Below, piece by piece: positions 8,026 to 15,716 of a stretch of 36,386 bases of DNA. The notes beneath the pieces were generated by a model. The model ran no database searches and had not been told where the DNA came from. It was given only the letters and a program-made list of their open reading frames with translations. The translations under genes and the position numbers were made by a program. The DNA is from Prevotellamassilia timonensis (GTDB lineage: Bacteria > Bacteroidota > Bacteroidia > Bacteroidales > Bacteroidaceae): positions 1 through 36,386 of the forward strand of contig NZ_JADYUH010000020.1 in NCBI RefSeq assembly GCF_021531665.1, read 5' to 3'. Every line of letters begins with the position of its first letter. Position 1 is the first letter of the stretch.

Positions 8026-9216
8026 ATGTCCACTCTTCGCGTTCCATATTTTCCTCTACGAGAAATCAACGGTAGTTTCGAACCCGCACTGAGCCACGCC
8101 ATCTCCGACGTCGTCAAAAGCGGGTGGTATCTCCGCGGACACCGCGTGGCGGATTTTGAAGCAGACTTCGCTGCTTCCATCGGCGTATCCCACTGCATCG
8201 GAGTCGGCAATGGACTTGATGCTCTGACGCTGACGCTTCAAGCCCTGCGCGAGCGTCACGGTTGGACGTCGGATTGCGAGGTCATTGTGCCTGCCATGAC
8301 GTTCGTAGCCTCCGCCCTCGCCGTTGTCAGGGCAGGATTGACGCCCGTCCTTGCAGACGTCGATGAACGGTGTGTCATGAGTGCCGCCACAGTGCTTCCC
8401 CACTTGAGCGAGCGTTCCCGAGTCCTACTTACGGTTCATCTCTACGGACTTCCGGCGCCGATGCCGGAACTCACGGAGTTGGCTCGCGAGCACGGCTTGC
8501 TCCTCGTGGAAGACGCCGCCCAAGCCCACGGTGCTGTCATCGGTGGCAAGCCCGTCGGCAGTTGGGGCGTGGCTGCAGCATTCAGTTTTTATCCCGGTAA
8601 AAACCTCGGCGCACTGGGCGACGGAGGCGCTGTAGTGACTGCCGACGCTGAACTGGCGGAAGCAGTGCGCCGATTGGCGAACTATGGTTCCGCCACCAAA
8701 TATCTTCACACAGATCTCGGCGTCAACAGTCGTTTGGATGAAATCCAGGCAGCCGCTCTCAGTGTGAAACTGCCGAGACTCGAGGCGGACAATCAGCGTC
8801 GCCGTGAGGTGGCACGAGCCTACAATGAGGCGCTGCGAGGACTCCCCGTCTCCCTGCCCTACGATGGAGACACCTCCCTCAGCGTATTCCACGTCTATCC
8901 CCTTCGCTGCGACCGCCGAGATGCCTTGCAGCATTTCTTGCGGGAAGAAGCGGGCGTTGAAACACTGATTCACTATCCCCACGCCCTGCCCGATCAGCCC
9001 GCTCTGCAACCTTTCCTCGAGAAGCAGGCAGCACACGAAAACTTTTTGGGTCTATCTGACGGTGAGCAACACACGGAGGACGAGCCGAGCGTCTTCTCTG
9101 TTGCCCGCAGTTGGGCTGCCACCGAACTGAGTCTGCCGATTCACCCTCTGATGTCCGACGAAGACGTCGCCTGCGTCAGCAACGCTATTCGCCGCTTTTT
9201 TGAGTCGGAAATCTAA
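8026..9216 (+). CDS. DegT/DnrJ/EryC1/StrS family sugar aminotransferase (FdtB/QdtB-like)
   Basis: A 396-residue PLP-dependent sugar aminotransferase. The PLP-binding Lys is residue 192 in FSFYPGKNLGALGDGGA. Other family blocks are GVGNGLDALTLTLQAL (cofactor phosphate region), VEDAAQAHGA and ANYGSATKYLHTDLGVNSRLDEIQAA. With the preceding ketoisomerase, the expected reaction is amination of a dTDP-3-keto-6-deoxyhexose at C3 with glutamate as donor. The C-terminal part carries an acidic stretch (LSDGEQHTEDEPSVFS) before ARSWAATELSLPIHP that is longer than in the common family pattern. A strong hairpin terminator follows 30 bases after the stop, so this gene closes the operon. Confidence 0.92.
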   Translation: MSTLRVPYFPLREINGSFEPALSHAISDVVKSGWYLRGHRVADFEADFAASIGVSHCIGVGNGLDALTLTLQALRERHGWTSDCEVIVPAMTFVASALAVVRAGLTPVLADVDERCVMSAATVLPHLSERSRVLLTVHLYGLPAPMPELTELAREHGLLLVEDAAQAHGAVIGGKPVGSWGVAAAFSFYPGKNLGALGDGGAVVTADAELAEAVRRLANYGSATKYLHTDLGVNSRLDEIQAAALSVKLPRLEADNQRRREVARAYNEALRGLPVSLPYDGDTSLSVFHVYPLRCDRRDALQHFLREEAGVETLIHYPHALPDQPALQPFLEKQAAHENFLGLSDGEQHTEDEPSVFSVARSWAATELSLPIHPLMSDEDVACVSNAIRRFFESEI

Positions 9217-9246
9217 ACTATTCATTGACACCACTTTTCATTTTCC

Positions 9247-9293
9247 TTGCCACGGCTGATAAACAAGCGTTTGTCAGCCGTGGCAACGTTTTT
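9247..9293 (+). terminator. Rho-independent terminator after the aminotransferase gene
   Basis: A perfect 13-bp stem TTGCCACGGCTGA (9247-9259) pairs with TCAGCCGTGGCAA (9274-9286). The loop itself can pair AAAC with GTTT. It is followed by CG and five T residues on the + strand. On the minus strand there is no T run, so it mainly ends transcription from the sugar cluster and separates it from the convergent TRIC gene. Confidence 0.85.
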
Positions 9294-9410
9294 CTGAAGT
9301 TTTGTAATTTTGACGCGCCCTAAGGAAAGAGTGACGAAGTGCGCACACAGGAGTGACAAATCGACGCGTGATAATGTCCAATCTACTGCGTGGAACGGTA
9401 AATACCGGCT

Positions 9411-10028
9411 TTAGTCTTCGCGTTGAAGGATGGGAAGGTGAATGTGGAATTTGACTGCAAGCACACGACTGAGGATGACGAAGGAACCACAGATGATGCC
9501 GGAAACGATGTGATTGTAGCCGAGATGGAAAGAAATGTAGTAGGCAACGCCGCCAATGACACAAGCGAGTGCGTAGATTTCTTTTCTGAAAATCAGGGGC
9601 TCTTCGTTGATGAAGACGTCACGAAGCACACCGCCGCCGGCTCCGGTCATTGTTCCCATGACAATGGCAGTCCAAAACGGGAAACCACCTTCTAAAGTCT
9701 TTTCAATGCCTGTGACGGTGAAAAGGGCGAGACCGATGGTGTCAAAAAGGAACCACGTGTTGTTCTGACGTACTAAATATTTTCGGAATACAATGACCCA
9801 AAGCAATGCGAAAGCGGAGCAGAGCAGATAGAACGAGTCAGTCATCCAAAACGGGGGACGACCGAGCAACACGTCACGCATCGTTCCGCCTCCGATGGCG
9901 GTGGTGACACCGACAACGTAGGCTCCAAAAAGGTCAAATTGTTTGGCGGAAGCCAAGCGGATGCCGGAAATGGCAAAGGCTAAAGTACCGATGAAATCAA
10001 GGATTTGGGAAAATGTGAATGAAAACAT
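9411..10028 (-). CDS. Trimeric intracellular cation channel (TRIC) / UPF0126 family membrane protein
   Basis: A 205-residue polytopic protein with two similar halves. The first has ISGIRLASAKQFDLFGAYVVGVTTAIGGGTMRDVL, and the second has TVTGIEKTLEGGFPFWTAIVMGTMTGAGGGVLRDV. The duplicated GGGxxRDV motif and seven hydrophobic segments are typical of the UPF0126/TRIC family, whose prokaryotic members form trimeric potassium-permeable channels. Physiological function in bacteria is mostly unknown. The start is the ATG with complement at 10026-10028 (MFSFTFSQILDFIG), which begins just before the first membrane segment. The reading frame is open further upstream to 10259, but that part crosses palindromic repeats and is not protein-like. 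Confidence 0.9.
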   Translation of the reverse strand: MFSFTFSQILDFIGTLAFAISGIRLASAKQFDLFGAYVVGVTTAIGGGTMRDVLLGRPPFWMTDSFYLLCSAFALLWVIVFRKYLVRQNNTWFLFDTIGLALFTVTGIEKTLEGGFPFWTAIVMGTMTGAGGGVLRDVFINEEPLIFRKEIYALACVIGGVAYYISFHLGYNHIVSGIICGSFVILSRVLAVKFHIHLPILQRED

Positions 10029-10163
10029 AGGGGGTGAAGCGTCAATGACGCAAGTTTCTGGTTTAGCTATTACTGCTCTAATGAAGATTATTGGAGAAGA
10101 TGGTTGAAGTGTGGTTGTCAGATTCGGTTTGGCGGTGAAAACTCCGCCGAAGGCGGTCGCTGT

Positions 10164-10192
10164 TTCTTGAAGCGTGGCACACGCTTCAAGAA
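10164..10192. repeat. Perfect 13-bp inverted repeat with 3-base loop
   Basis: TTCTTGAAGCGTG (10164-10176) is followed by GCA and the exact complement CACGCTTCAAGAA (10180-10192). No T run follows on either strand, so it is not an ordinary terminator. It may be an mRNA processing or stability hairpin upstream of the TRIC gene, or part of the nearby repeat complex. Confidence 0.8.
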
Positions 10193-10240
10193 GAGAGAGG
10201 CGGATGCAAGCACGCCGGGGAGCGCCTCGCGGCAAGGGGC

Positions 10241-10396
10241 GGTATGTCAAAATGCACATTTTGGATACACCCTTGAAGGTGCGTCAGAATGGCTAAGATG
10301 CAAGACGCCGAGGATGAGGGCGCAGGGAGTGTACTGAAGTACATGACCAAGCCCGAATCCGATAGCAACGCAGCAGATTGGCTATTATGACACACC
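10241..10396. repeat. Composite palindromic repeat element
   Basis: There are two units. The short unit pairs GGTATGTCAAAATG (10241-10254) with CATTTTGGATACACC (10257-10271). The long unit runs 10278-10396. Its ends are GGTGCGTCAGAATGGC and GCTATTATGACACACC, an imperfect inverted repeat, and its centre is the palindrome GTACT-GA-AGTAC (10331-10342). The two arms of the long unit remain partly complementary along their length. The four end segments are variants of one motif, approximately GGTRYGTCANAATNGC. It looks like a dispersed palindromic element, but only one copy is in the window. Confidence 0.7.
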
Positions 10397-10411
10397 GCCG
10401 GCGAGCGTTGC

Positions 10412-11374
10412 TTAGGAGACAACGCGTTGAGGTTTACCCTCAAAGAAAGATTGGATGTTTTCAATGAGCTGCGTGATGACGCGTCGTCTTGCTTCGACAG
10501 TAGCCCATCCGATGTGCGGTGTGATGTATGCGTTTGGTGCGGTGAAAAGGGGATTTTTTGCGCTTGGCGGCTCTTGCGACATGACGTCCGCGCAGTAGGC
10601 TCCGAGTTGTCCGCGGTGGAGTGCTTCTGCCACGGCAGTTTCATCGACCAGTGCACCGCGGGCAGTGTTGAGGAGGATGAGTCCCGGACGTGTTTTGGCG
10701 AGCAGTTCGGCACTGACCATGCCTCTGTTGTCGGCACGCAGCGGGCAATGCAGACTGACGATGTCGGAGGTGGCAAAGGCTTCCTCGAGCGTCACTTTCC
10801 CCACTCCATCAGGCAGTTCGCTCTGCGGACAAGAAGTGACGGCGCTGAGAATAAGTCCGAGAGGTTTCATGACTGCAGCCACGGCACGTCCGATGTTGCC
10901 CATGCCCACGATGCAAAGTTTTCTGCCCGCGAGTTCAAAGCGAGGGCGCACGGAATAGCAGAAGTCCGGACAGGCAGCCCAGCCTCCGGCGCGGGTGCTG
11001 CGAAAGGTTTCATCGACGCCATCGGCAAGACTGAGCAATAGCGAGAGCGTGAGCTGTGCAACACTCAGTGTGGAGTAGTCCTCGCAGTGACAAACGGTGA
11101 CGCCGTGGGCACGTGCGGCGATGGTGTCTATGCCGTCGTAGCCTGTGGCGGCAACGCACACCAATTTTAGATTGGGTAGCGCGGCAAATTCCTCTTCACC
11201 GAGATGTACTTTGTTGACAATCAGCACTTCAGCGTCTTTTCCGCGTTCCAAGACCTGGGACTGCGGAGTGCGGGCATGAAAGGTGAAATGACCACAGACG
11301 TTGAGGTCATCGGGATTCAAATCGTTGGAGAAGAGGGTGTGACCGTCCAAAAAGACAATTCGTGGCTGTGACAT
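10412..11374 (-). CDS. D-2-hydroxyacid dehydrogenase (NAD-dependent, glycerate/hydroxypyruvate type)
   Basis: A 320-residue cytoplasmic oxidoreductase of the D-isomer-specific family. The Rossmann motif GMGNIG is at residues 157-162. The predicted catalytic residues are Arg239 (NTARG), Glu268 (SQEPP) and His287 (TPHIGW). The N-terminal region PNLKLVCVAATGYDGID is a common block in the family. Length and motifs fit glycerate/hydroxypyruvate reductase-like members, but members with this fold also reduce other 2-keto acids, so the substrate is open. It lies in the same direction as the TRIC gene but is separated from it by the palindromic repeat region. The plug-protein gene ends 40 bases upstream of its start. 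Confidence 0.92.
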   Translation of the reverse strand: MSQPRIVFLDGHTLFSNDLNPDDLNVCGHFTFHARTPQSQVLERGKDAEVLIVNKVHLGEEEFAALPNLKLVCVAATGYDGIDTIAARAHGVTVCHCEDYSTLSVAQLTLSLLLSLADGVDETFRSTRAGGWAACPDFCYSVRPRFELAGRKLCIVGMGNIGRAVAAVMKPLGLILSAVTSCPQSELPDGVGKVTLEEAFATSDIVSLHCPLRADNRGMVSAELLAKTRPGLILLNTARGALVDETAVAEALHRGQLGAYCADVMSQEPPSAKNPLFTAPNAYITPHIGWATVEARRRVITQLIENIQSFFEGKPQRVVS

Positions 11375-11414
11375 ATAGAGTGATTTGAAGGTTTTGAACT
11401 TAATTCTTTGTATT

Positions 11415-12668
11415 TTATTGCCGGAAAGAAAGGACCGAGTGTCCGATGAGTTGCCAGTAGCGGCTGCCGAGCGGGCGGTGATAGAGCAGTGTCATGTATT
11501 CGTTCTCCGTTTGGAAAAAGTCACCCTCAACCAGGGATGGTTTCACCGCGCCGTTGGGAGAGCGAAAAACGTATTGGTAGTCATAGTAGCCCGTTTTCAG
11601 CAGAAATGTGCCTTCGTATGCCTGCGTCAATTCATTATACTTCAAGCGATAAGGCGCGATGGATTCGGCGGGAGTCCAAAGTCCCTGCAGCAGACATTCT
11701 GCGCCCGGGATTTCTGGTGAAAGGAGTTGAAAGTGCACGCGGACATAGTCTGCCGTCAGTTCGGCATCGCCTTCCCAGTCCGTGCGTGGCACGAAAATTC
11801 CGTTTCGTTCTTCGTAGAAGACGTAGTTTTTGCGCTTTTCATCGGTCATCAGGTGATGGTCCCGCCAGTCACCGTCTTTACTGACGTGGTCCACACCCAT
11901 GCCGGGATGGTCAGAGGAAATGATTTCAAAACGGCGATATTCGTTGCCGGCGGTAAAAATCAATGCCTGACAGTGTTTCCATTCCAGTTGTCCATTATAT
12001 ATATAGGAAGGTGCGGGCGCGGTGACGAAGTTGTCGAAGCGTCGGTTTTGGAAGACGAGGAGACGGATTTCGCGCTCAGCATCTGTCACGCTGACGTTGC
12101 GCAGAAGTGTTTTCACACTGACCTGTTGGTGCGAGCGGTTGCGATCAATGTCTGTGTCGGTGGAAACGGTGATTCCAACGGTCGCTTTGACGTCCAAAAT
12201 GCCAAAATCTGCGGTGAAAACGGTGCGCGGCTCGTCTGCGTCGTCAGATTCTTCACAAACCGTGATGCGATAGTTCCCCGAGAGAAACGGCACAGCATCA
12301 GTGTTTGGGAGCGTGAGACGATAGTGCATATAGTGTGTGCGAGTGAACTCCGAGGGCTCGGCATCATCCAGCGGAATCTGCTCCTCCGTTTGACGAATAT
12401 ATTCACTGTCAAAGAGTTCGTCGGTGATTTTGCCGTCAAAGGTGAGCAAATCCACGCGGTAGGTGAAACGATGCACGACAGGGTCAATGTAGTCAAACGA
12501 AAGTTCCAGTTGTTCTCCTTTTTGCAGCACGGCGGGGCGTTCGGCGTTTCCGTCAATTTTGAGACGCACGGACTGCACCTTTTCATCGTTCGTGCGGACA
12601 CGCCCGGGTTGTGCGTGGGACTCACACACGATGAAAAGGAAGAAAAAAACGATGAACAAATGATTCAT
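11415..12668 (-). CDS. Type IX secretion system plug-family protein (DUF5103)
   Basis: A 417-residue exported protein with a signal peptide (NHLFIVFFFLFIVCESHAQ). Aromatic-rich beta-sandwich sequence follows, typical of DUF5103: FDYIDPVVHRFTYRVDL, then FLSGNYRITV, VSVKTLLRNVSVTDAEREIRLL, and C-terminal blocks GYYDYQYVF and EGDFFQTENEYMTLLYHRP. A member of this family blocks the unoccupied SprA translocon pore in Flavobacterium type IX secretion. No other secretion gene lies in the window, so its role here rests on family knowledge. The ATG with complement at 12666-12668 is chosen because the signal peptide starts there. An upstream in-frame ATG (12725) would bury it behind 19 extra residues. 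Confidence 0.87.
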   Translation of the reverse strand: MNHLFIVFFFLFIVCESHAQPGRVRTNDEKVQSVRLKIDGNAERPAVLQKGEQLELSFDYIDPVVHRFTYRVDLLTFDGKITDELFDSEYIRQTEEQIPLDDAEPSEFTRTHYMHYRLTLPNTDAVPFLSGNYRITVCEESDDADEPRTVFTADFGILDVKATVGITVSTDTDIDRNRSHQQVSVKTLLRNVSVTDAEREIRLLVFQNRRFDNFVTAPAPSYIYNGQLEWKHCQALIFTAGNEYRRFEIISSDHPGMGVDHVSKDGDWRDHHLMTDEKRKNYVFYEERNGIFVPRTDWEGDAELTADYVRVHFQLLSPEIPGAECLLQGLWTPAESIAPYRLKYNELTQAYEGTFLLKTGYYDYQYVFRSPNGAVKPSLVEGDFFQTENEYMTLLYHRPLGSRYWQLIGHSVLSFRQ

Positions 12669-12868
12669 TTTGTTTGAAGAAACTGAACATTTAGGTTCAT
12701 GGCAAAACCGAACATGAACGTCCATAATGAGTCCACTAATAGTTCATCAATGATAATTAGGATGAGAACAGATGAATGAAGCACGTGCGGAGAACGAAAG
12801 GCGAGCAAAAGTGCATGAAAACTTGGATTTGGTGTTTGCATTTCTGTCCTTTTGTCAGATTTGCCGGG

Positions 12869-12876
12869 CAAAGTTA
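12869..12876 (-). promoter_or_regulatory. Candidate -7 element for the plug-family gene
   Basis: The plus-strand sequence CAAAGTTA reads TAACTTTG on minus, an exact TAnnTTTG match. No good -33 TTTG is seen at 19-21 bases upstream. The leader would be roughly 190 bases. Confidence 0.35.
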
Positions 12877-12922
12877 TTGTTTTTAGAAGCAGAACGAAAG
12901 AAGTGCGCACATTTTTTGTAAT

Positions 12923-12955
12923 TTTGTGCCCGATTTTAGACACGAAGTCTCTTTG
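12923..12955 (+). promoter_or_regulatory. Candidate promoter of rnpB
   Basis: TTTG at 12923-12926 lies 21 bases before TCTCTTTG at 12948-12955, close to the Bacteroidetes TTTG/TAnnTTTG layout. It would start RNA close to the 5' end of RNase P RNA. The same TTTG is also the end of a better -7 match, TAATTTTG (12919-12926), but that one has no -33 partner and lies about 55 bases from the RNA start. Confidence 0.4.
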
Positions 12956-12982
12956 GATGGCAGTCAGAATCAAGAAACATAG

Positions 12983-13384
12983 AGGCCAGCCGGACGGTCT
13001 GTCGCCCTTTCGTTTTGATTTTTCGGAACGTCGGGAGGAAAGTCCGGGCAGCGCAGAGCATTTCGCTTTCTAACGGAAAGTTGTCCGCGAGGGCAAATCA
13101 GTGCAGAAGAAAACAACCGCCTTCGGGTAAGGGTGAGAAGGTGAGGTAAGAGCTCACCAGCCGTCATGGTGACATGCGGGCTGTGCACATCGGAAGCTGA
13201 AAGTTCATGTAAACCGACGCCTGAGGGCTGCTCGTTCGAGTGGGTCGAAAGACCCTGCGTCGGAGGGTAGAACGAGATGCCGGAGTTGGAGACTCCTCGG
13301 AGGCTTCAACGACGACACGGCGAAAGATAAATGACAGACGCGGCGACACGCCGCACAGAACCCGGCTTATAGTCCGACTGGCCT
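12983..13384 (+). ncRNA. rnpB: RNase P RNA (bacterial type A)
   Basis: The conserved landmarks are present in order. GGAGGAAAGTCCGGGC is at 13034-13049. GCAGAAGAAAACAACCGCC lies around 13102-13121. AGATAAATGACAGACGC is near 13325-13341, and ACAGAACCCGGCTTATAG near 13355-13372. The ends pair as stem P1: GGCCAGCCGGAC (from 12984) with GTCCGACTGGCC (13372-13383). The length of about 400 bases is normal. It removes the 5' leader from tRNA precursors together with RnpA. A T-rich tract starts right after P1. Exact termini are estimated from the P1 stem. Confidence 0.96.
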
Positions 13385-13397
13385 TTTTTTCTCTCTC
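13384..13397 (+). terminator. T-tract terminator of rnpB
   Basis: Seven T residues and a pyrimidine-rich run (TTTTTTTCTCTCTCC) directly follow the 3' strand of the RNase P end stem. This gives the transcript a normal intrinsic end. Confidence 0.55.
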
Positions 13398-13536
13398 CTT
13401 CTCCATATTCTTCCATTCATTCTCATTAATTGCACCAGTAAAATCCTTAATTAAACAAAAACATTTAAGTGTAAGTTGGTGAGTAAATTAATGACATTAG
13501 TATTCCCATCTCTCTAATCTCTTTTGACGCACGTTT

Positions 13537-13557
13537 GAGCCACCGTGCAAGTGGTTC
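13537..13557 (+). promoter_or_regulatory. Leader hairpin upstream of the OPT transporter gene
   Basis: GAGCCAC (13537-13543) can pair with GTGGTTC (13551-13557) across a 7-base loop, 46 bases before the transporter ATG. No T run follows, so it is not a terminator. It does not match a riboswitch class that I recognise. A regulatory role is only a possibility. Confidence 0.25.
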
Positions 13558-13602
13558 TTCCGCTCCCCTTAGACCTATTAGCCTTTTTATATCCTTAAAA
13601 AT

Positions 13603-15600
13603 ATGCAAGAACAAAAAGACATGCAGCAAGTGGAACTGCCTGAAAACGCGTTCCGCGAACTTCGCGAGGGAGAAGAATACACCCCGCTGATGAAACCACA
13701 AAAGACCTATCCCGAAATCACTTGGTGGTCCGTCGGCTGGGGTGTTCTCATGGCGATTCTCTTCTCCGCCGCCACCGCCTATCTCGGCTTGAAGGTCGGT
13801 CAGGTTTTTGAAGCCGCCATCCCCATTACCATCATCGCTGTCGGACTCAGCGGCGCAACTCACCGCAAAAATGCGCTGGGCGAAAACGTCATCATTCAGA
13901 GCATCGGTGCCTGCTCCGGCATGATTGTCGCCGGTGCCATCTTCACGCTCCCCGCGCTCTACATCCTTCAGCACAAATATCCTGAACTCACCGTCAATTT
14001 CCTGCAAGTTTTCCTCTCCTCCCTGCTGGGCGGAGCACTCGGAATTCTCTTTCTCATTCCGTTCCGAAAATATTTTGTCAAAGACATGCACGGGAAATAT
14101 CCTTTCCCCGAAGCCACTGCCTCCACACAAGTGCTTCTCTCCGGCGAGCGAGGCGGCAACCAAGCCTCCACGCTGGCTCTGGCAGGTCTCATCGGCGGTG
14201 CCTATGATTTCTGCGTCGCCTCCCTCGGCACGTGGGCGGAGAACTTCACCTCCCGCATCGGCATCTGGGGAAACATGGTCGCCGACAAGGCTAAACTCAT
14301 GTTCAGTATCAACACCAGTGCTGCCTTGTTGGGTATGGGCTACATCGTCGGACTTAAATATGCCGCCATCATCTGCGCCGGCTCCGTCTTCGTCTGGTGG
14401 ATTGTCGTACCCTTCATAGCCTTTGTTTTCCCCGATTTAATCGTGGGAGGCAGTGATGCGGCTCCCGTTTTGGCAGCCACGGCAAGTCCCGAACAACTCT
14501 TTGGCTATGCGAAAAGCATCGGCATCGGCGGTATTGCGATGGCAGGCATCCTCGGTGTCATCAACAGCCGAAAAGTCATTGGTAACGCCTTCTCCCTTAT
14601 CTCCGAAGTGGCGCGCCCCGGCGCTACCGTCAAACAAGAGACCCGCACCGCCCGTGACCTCTCCGGAAAAATCATTGCCTTCGGTACTGTCTTCACCCTC
14701 CTCGTTACCGCCCTTTTCTTCTATTTTGACGTGATGGACGGCAATGTCCTCTTCACCGTTGTCGCCCTGCTCATTGTCGCCGTCATCTCCTTCCTTTTCA
14801 CCACCGTCGCAGCCAACGCGATTGCCATCGTCGGCTCCAACCCTGTCAGTGGTATGACGCTCATGACCCTGATTCTCTCTTCCGTCATCATGGTGGTGGC
14901 TGGTCTGAAAGGTCCCGGCGGCATGGCTGCCGCACTGATCATGGGTGGCGTGGTGTGCACGGCTCTCGCCTCCGCCGGAGCCTTCGTGACAGACCTGAAG
15001 ATTGGCTACTGGCTTGGTAGTACGCCCGTGAAGCAGCAGTCACTGAAATTCTTTGGCGTGCTCGTCAGCGCAGCCACTGTCGGCGGCGTCATCATGATTC
15101 TCAACAAAGCCTACGGTTTCACACCCGACAACGCCAATGTCATGGCAGCGCCCCAGGCACGTGCCATGGCAGCAGTCATTGAGCCGCTTATGTCCGGACA
15201 GGGAGCCCCTTGGTTGCTCTACGGCATCGGCGCGCTCATCGCCCTCTTGCTTCAGTTCTTGAAAATTCCTGCCCTGGCTTTTGCACTTGGCATGTTCATT
15301 CCCTTGCAGCTCAACCTCCCGCTCATTGTCGGTGGTGCCATCAGCCATTTCGTCACCACACGCTCCTCTGACGAGGATCTCAACAAACGCCGCGGCGAAC
15401 ACGGGACGCTTCTCGCTTCAGGTCTGATTGCCGGCGGCGCACTGACCGGTGTGCTGAGTGCAGGACTCCAGTTTGGAAACATTGACCTCAACCTTCACAT
15501 TTTCGAAGGCAACGACACCGCCTTCCAACTCCTCTCCCTCGGCGCCTACGCCCTCCTCATCTTCTGGCTCACCCGTGCCGTGCTGCACAAAGAAAAATGA
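13603..15600 (+). CDS. OPT family oligopeptide transporter
   Basis: A 665-residue inner-membrane protein with many hydrophobic segments, consistent with the OPT superfamily of ion-coupled peptide or metal-chelate importers. Recognisable blocks are EITWWSVGWGVLMAILFSAATAYLGLKVGQ, the second-segment pattern GENVIIQSIG, FPEATASTQVLLSGERGG, and AVISFLFTTVAANAIAIVGSNPVSGMT. The SNPVSGMT motif is common in prokaryotic OPT members. The N-terminus is polar and cytoplasmic. ATG 13603 is preferred. A second ATG six codons in (13621) is an alternative. The gene stands alone between rnpB and rpsP. Its substrate (di- to oligopeptides or siderophore-like compounds) cannot be decided. Confidence 0.93.
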   Translation: MQEQKDMQQVELPENAFRELREGEEYTPLMKPQKTYPEITWWSVGWGVLMAILFSAATAYLGLKVGQVFEAAIPITIIAVGLSGATHRKNALGENVIIQSIGACSGMIVAGAIFTLPALYILQHKYPELTVNFLQVFLSSLLGGALGILFLIPFRKYFVKDMHGKYPFPEATASTQVLLSGERGGNQASTLALAGLIGGAYDFCVASLGTWAENFTSRIGIWGNMVADKAKLMFSINTSAALLGMGYIVGLKYAAIICAGSVFVWWIVVPFIAFVFPDLIVGGSDAAPVLAATASPEQLFGYAKSIGIGGIAMAGILGVINSRKVIGNAFSLISEVARPGATVKQETRTARDLSGKIIAFGTVFTLLVTALFFYFDVMDGNVLFTVVALLIVAVISFLFTTVAANAIAIVGSNPVSGMTLMTLILSSVIMVVAGLKGPGGMAAALIMGGVVCTALASAGAFVTDLKIGYWLGSTPVKQQSLKFFGVLVSAATVGGVIMILNKAYGFTPDNANVMAAPQARAMAAVIEPLMSGQGAPWLLYGIGALIALLLQFLKIPALAFALGMFIPLQLNLPLIVGGAISHFVTTRSSDEDLNKRRGEHGTLLASGLIAGGALTGVLSAGLQFGNIDLNLHIFEGNDTAFQLLSLGAYALLIFWLTRAVLHKEK

Positions 15601-15654
15601 GGAGCGGAGAAGAAAAAGTTTGAAGCATCACACACTTAATATAAAAGAAATTAG

Positions 15655-15662
15655 TACTTTTG
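15655..15662 (+). promoter_or_regulatory. Candidate -7 element of the rpsP promoter
   Basis: TACTTTTG is an exact TAnnTTTG match and lies 54 bases upstream of the rpsP start, a typical leader length for Bacteroidetes ribosomal genes. No clear -33 TTTG is seen at the usual spacing. Confidence 0.5.
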
Positions 15663-15716
15663 CACGCCGTTACGAGATAACGGATAATTCAAACCTATTA
15701 AATTACATACAAAACA

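Larger units (their letters stand above)
10029..10411. other. 383-bp intergenic region rich in palindromes
   Basis: No gene is supported between the TRIC and dehydrogenase genes, both on minus. The stretch holds a small hairpin CCGCC-GAA-GGCGG (10144-10156), a perfect 13-bp hairpin (10164-10192) and a composite palindromic element (10241-10396), each listed separately. Promoter signals for the TRIC gene were not identified with confidence. Confidence 0.7.
12669..12982. other. Divergent intergenic region between the plug gene and rnpB
   Basis: No coding sequence is supported. The region holds Bacteroidetes-type -7 elements in both directions: TAACTTTG on minus (complement of 12869-12876), and TAATTTTG (12919-12926) and TCTCTTTG (12948-12955) on plus. 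The remainder is AT-rich leader sequence. Confidence 0.65.

Noticed and set aside
10029-10259. N-terminal extension of the TRIC protein by 77 residues from an upstream in-frame ATG
   Set aside because: The extension is read from palindromic repeats, has no family similarity, and the first membrane helix starts right after the ATG at 10028.
11415-12668. Evidence for a complete type IX secretion locus
   Set aside because: Only the plug-family protein is present; no SprA, PorV or Gld genes are in the window, so no secretion system is claimed.
11727-12677. Plus-strand open frame of 316 codons under the plug-family gene
   Set aside because: The antisense frame has the signal peptide and DUF5103 blocks; this one is a Val/Phe-rich shadow.
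13200-13260. tRNA-like TTCGAGT loop
   Set aside because: It lies inside the RNase P RNA and does not form a cloverleaf.
13537-13557. Riboswitch upstream of the OPT transporter
   Set aside because: Only one short hairpin is visible and no conserved aptamer core of a known class was found.
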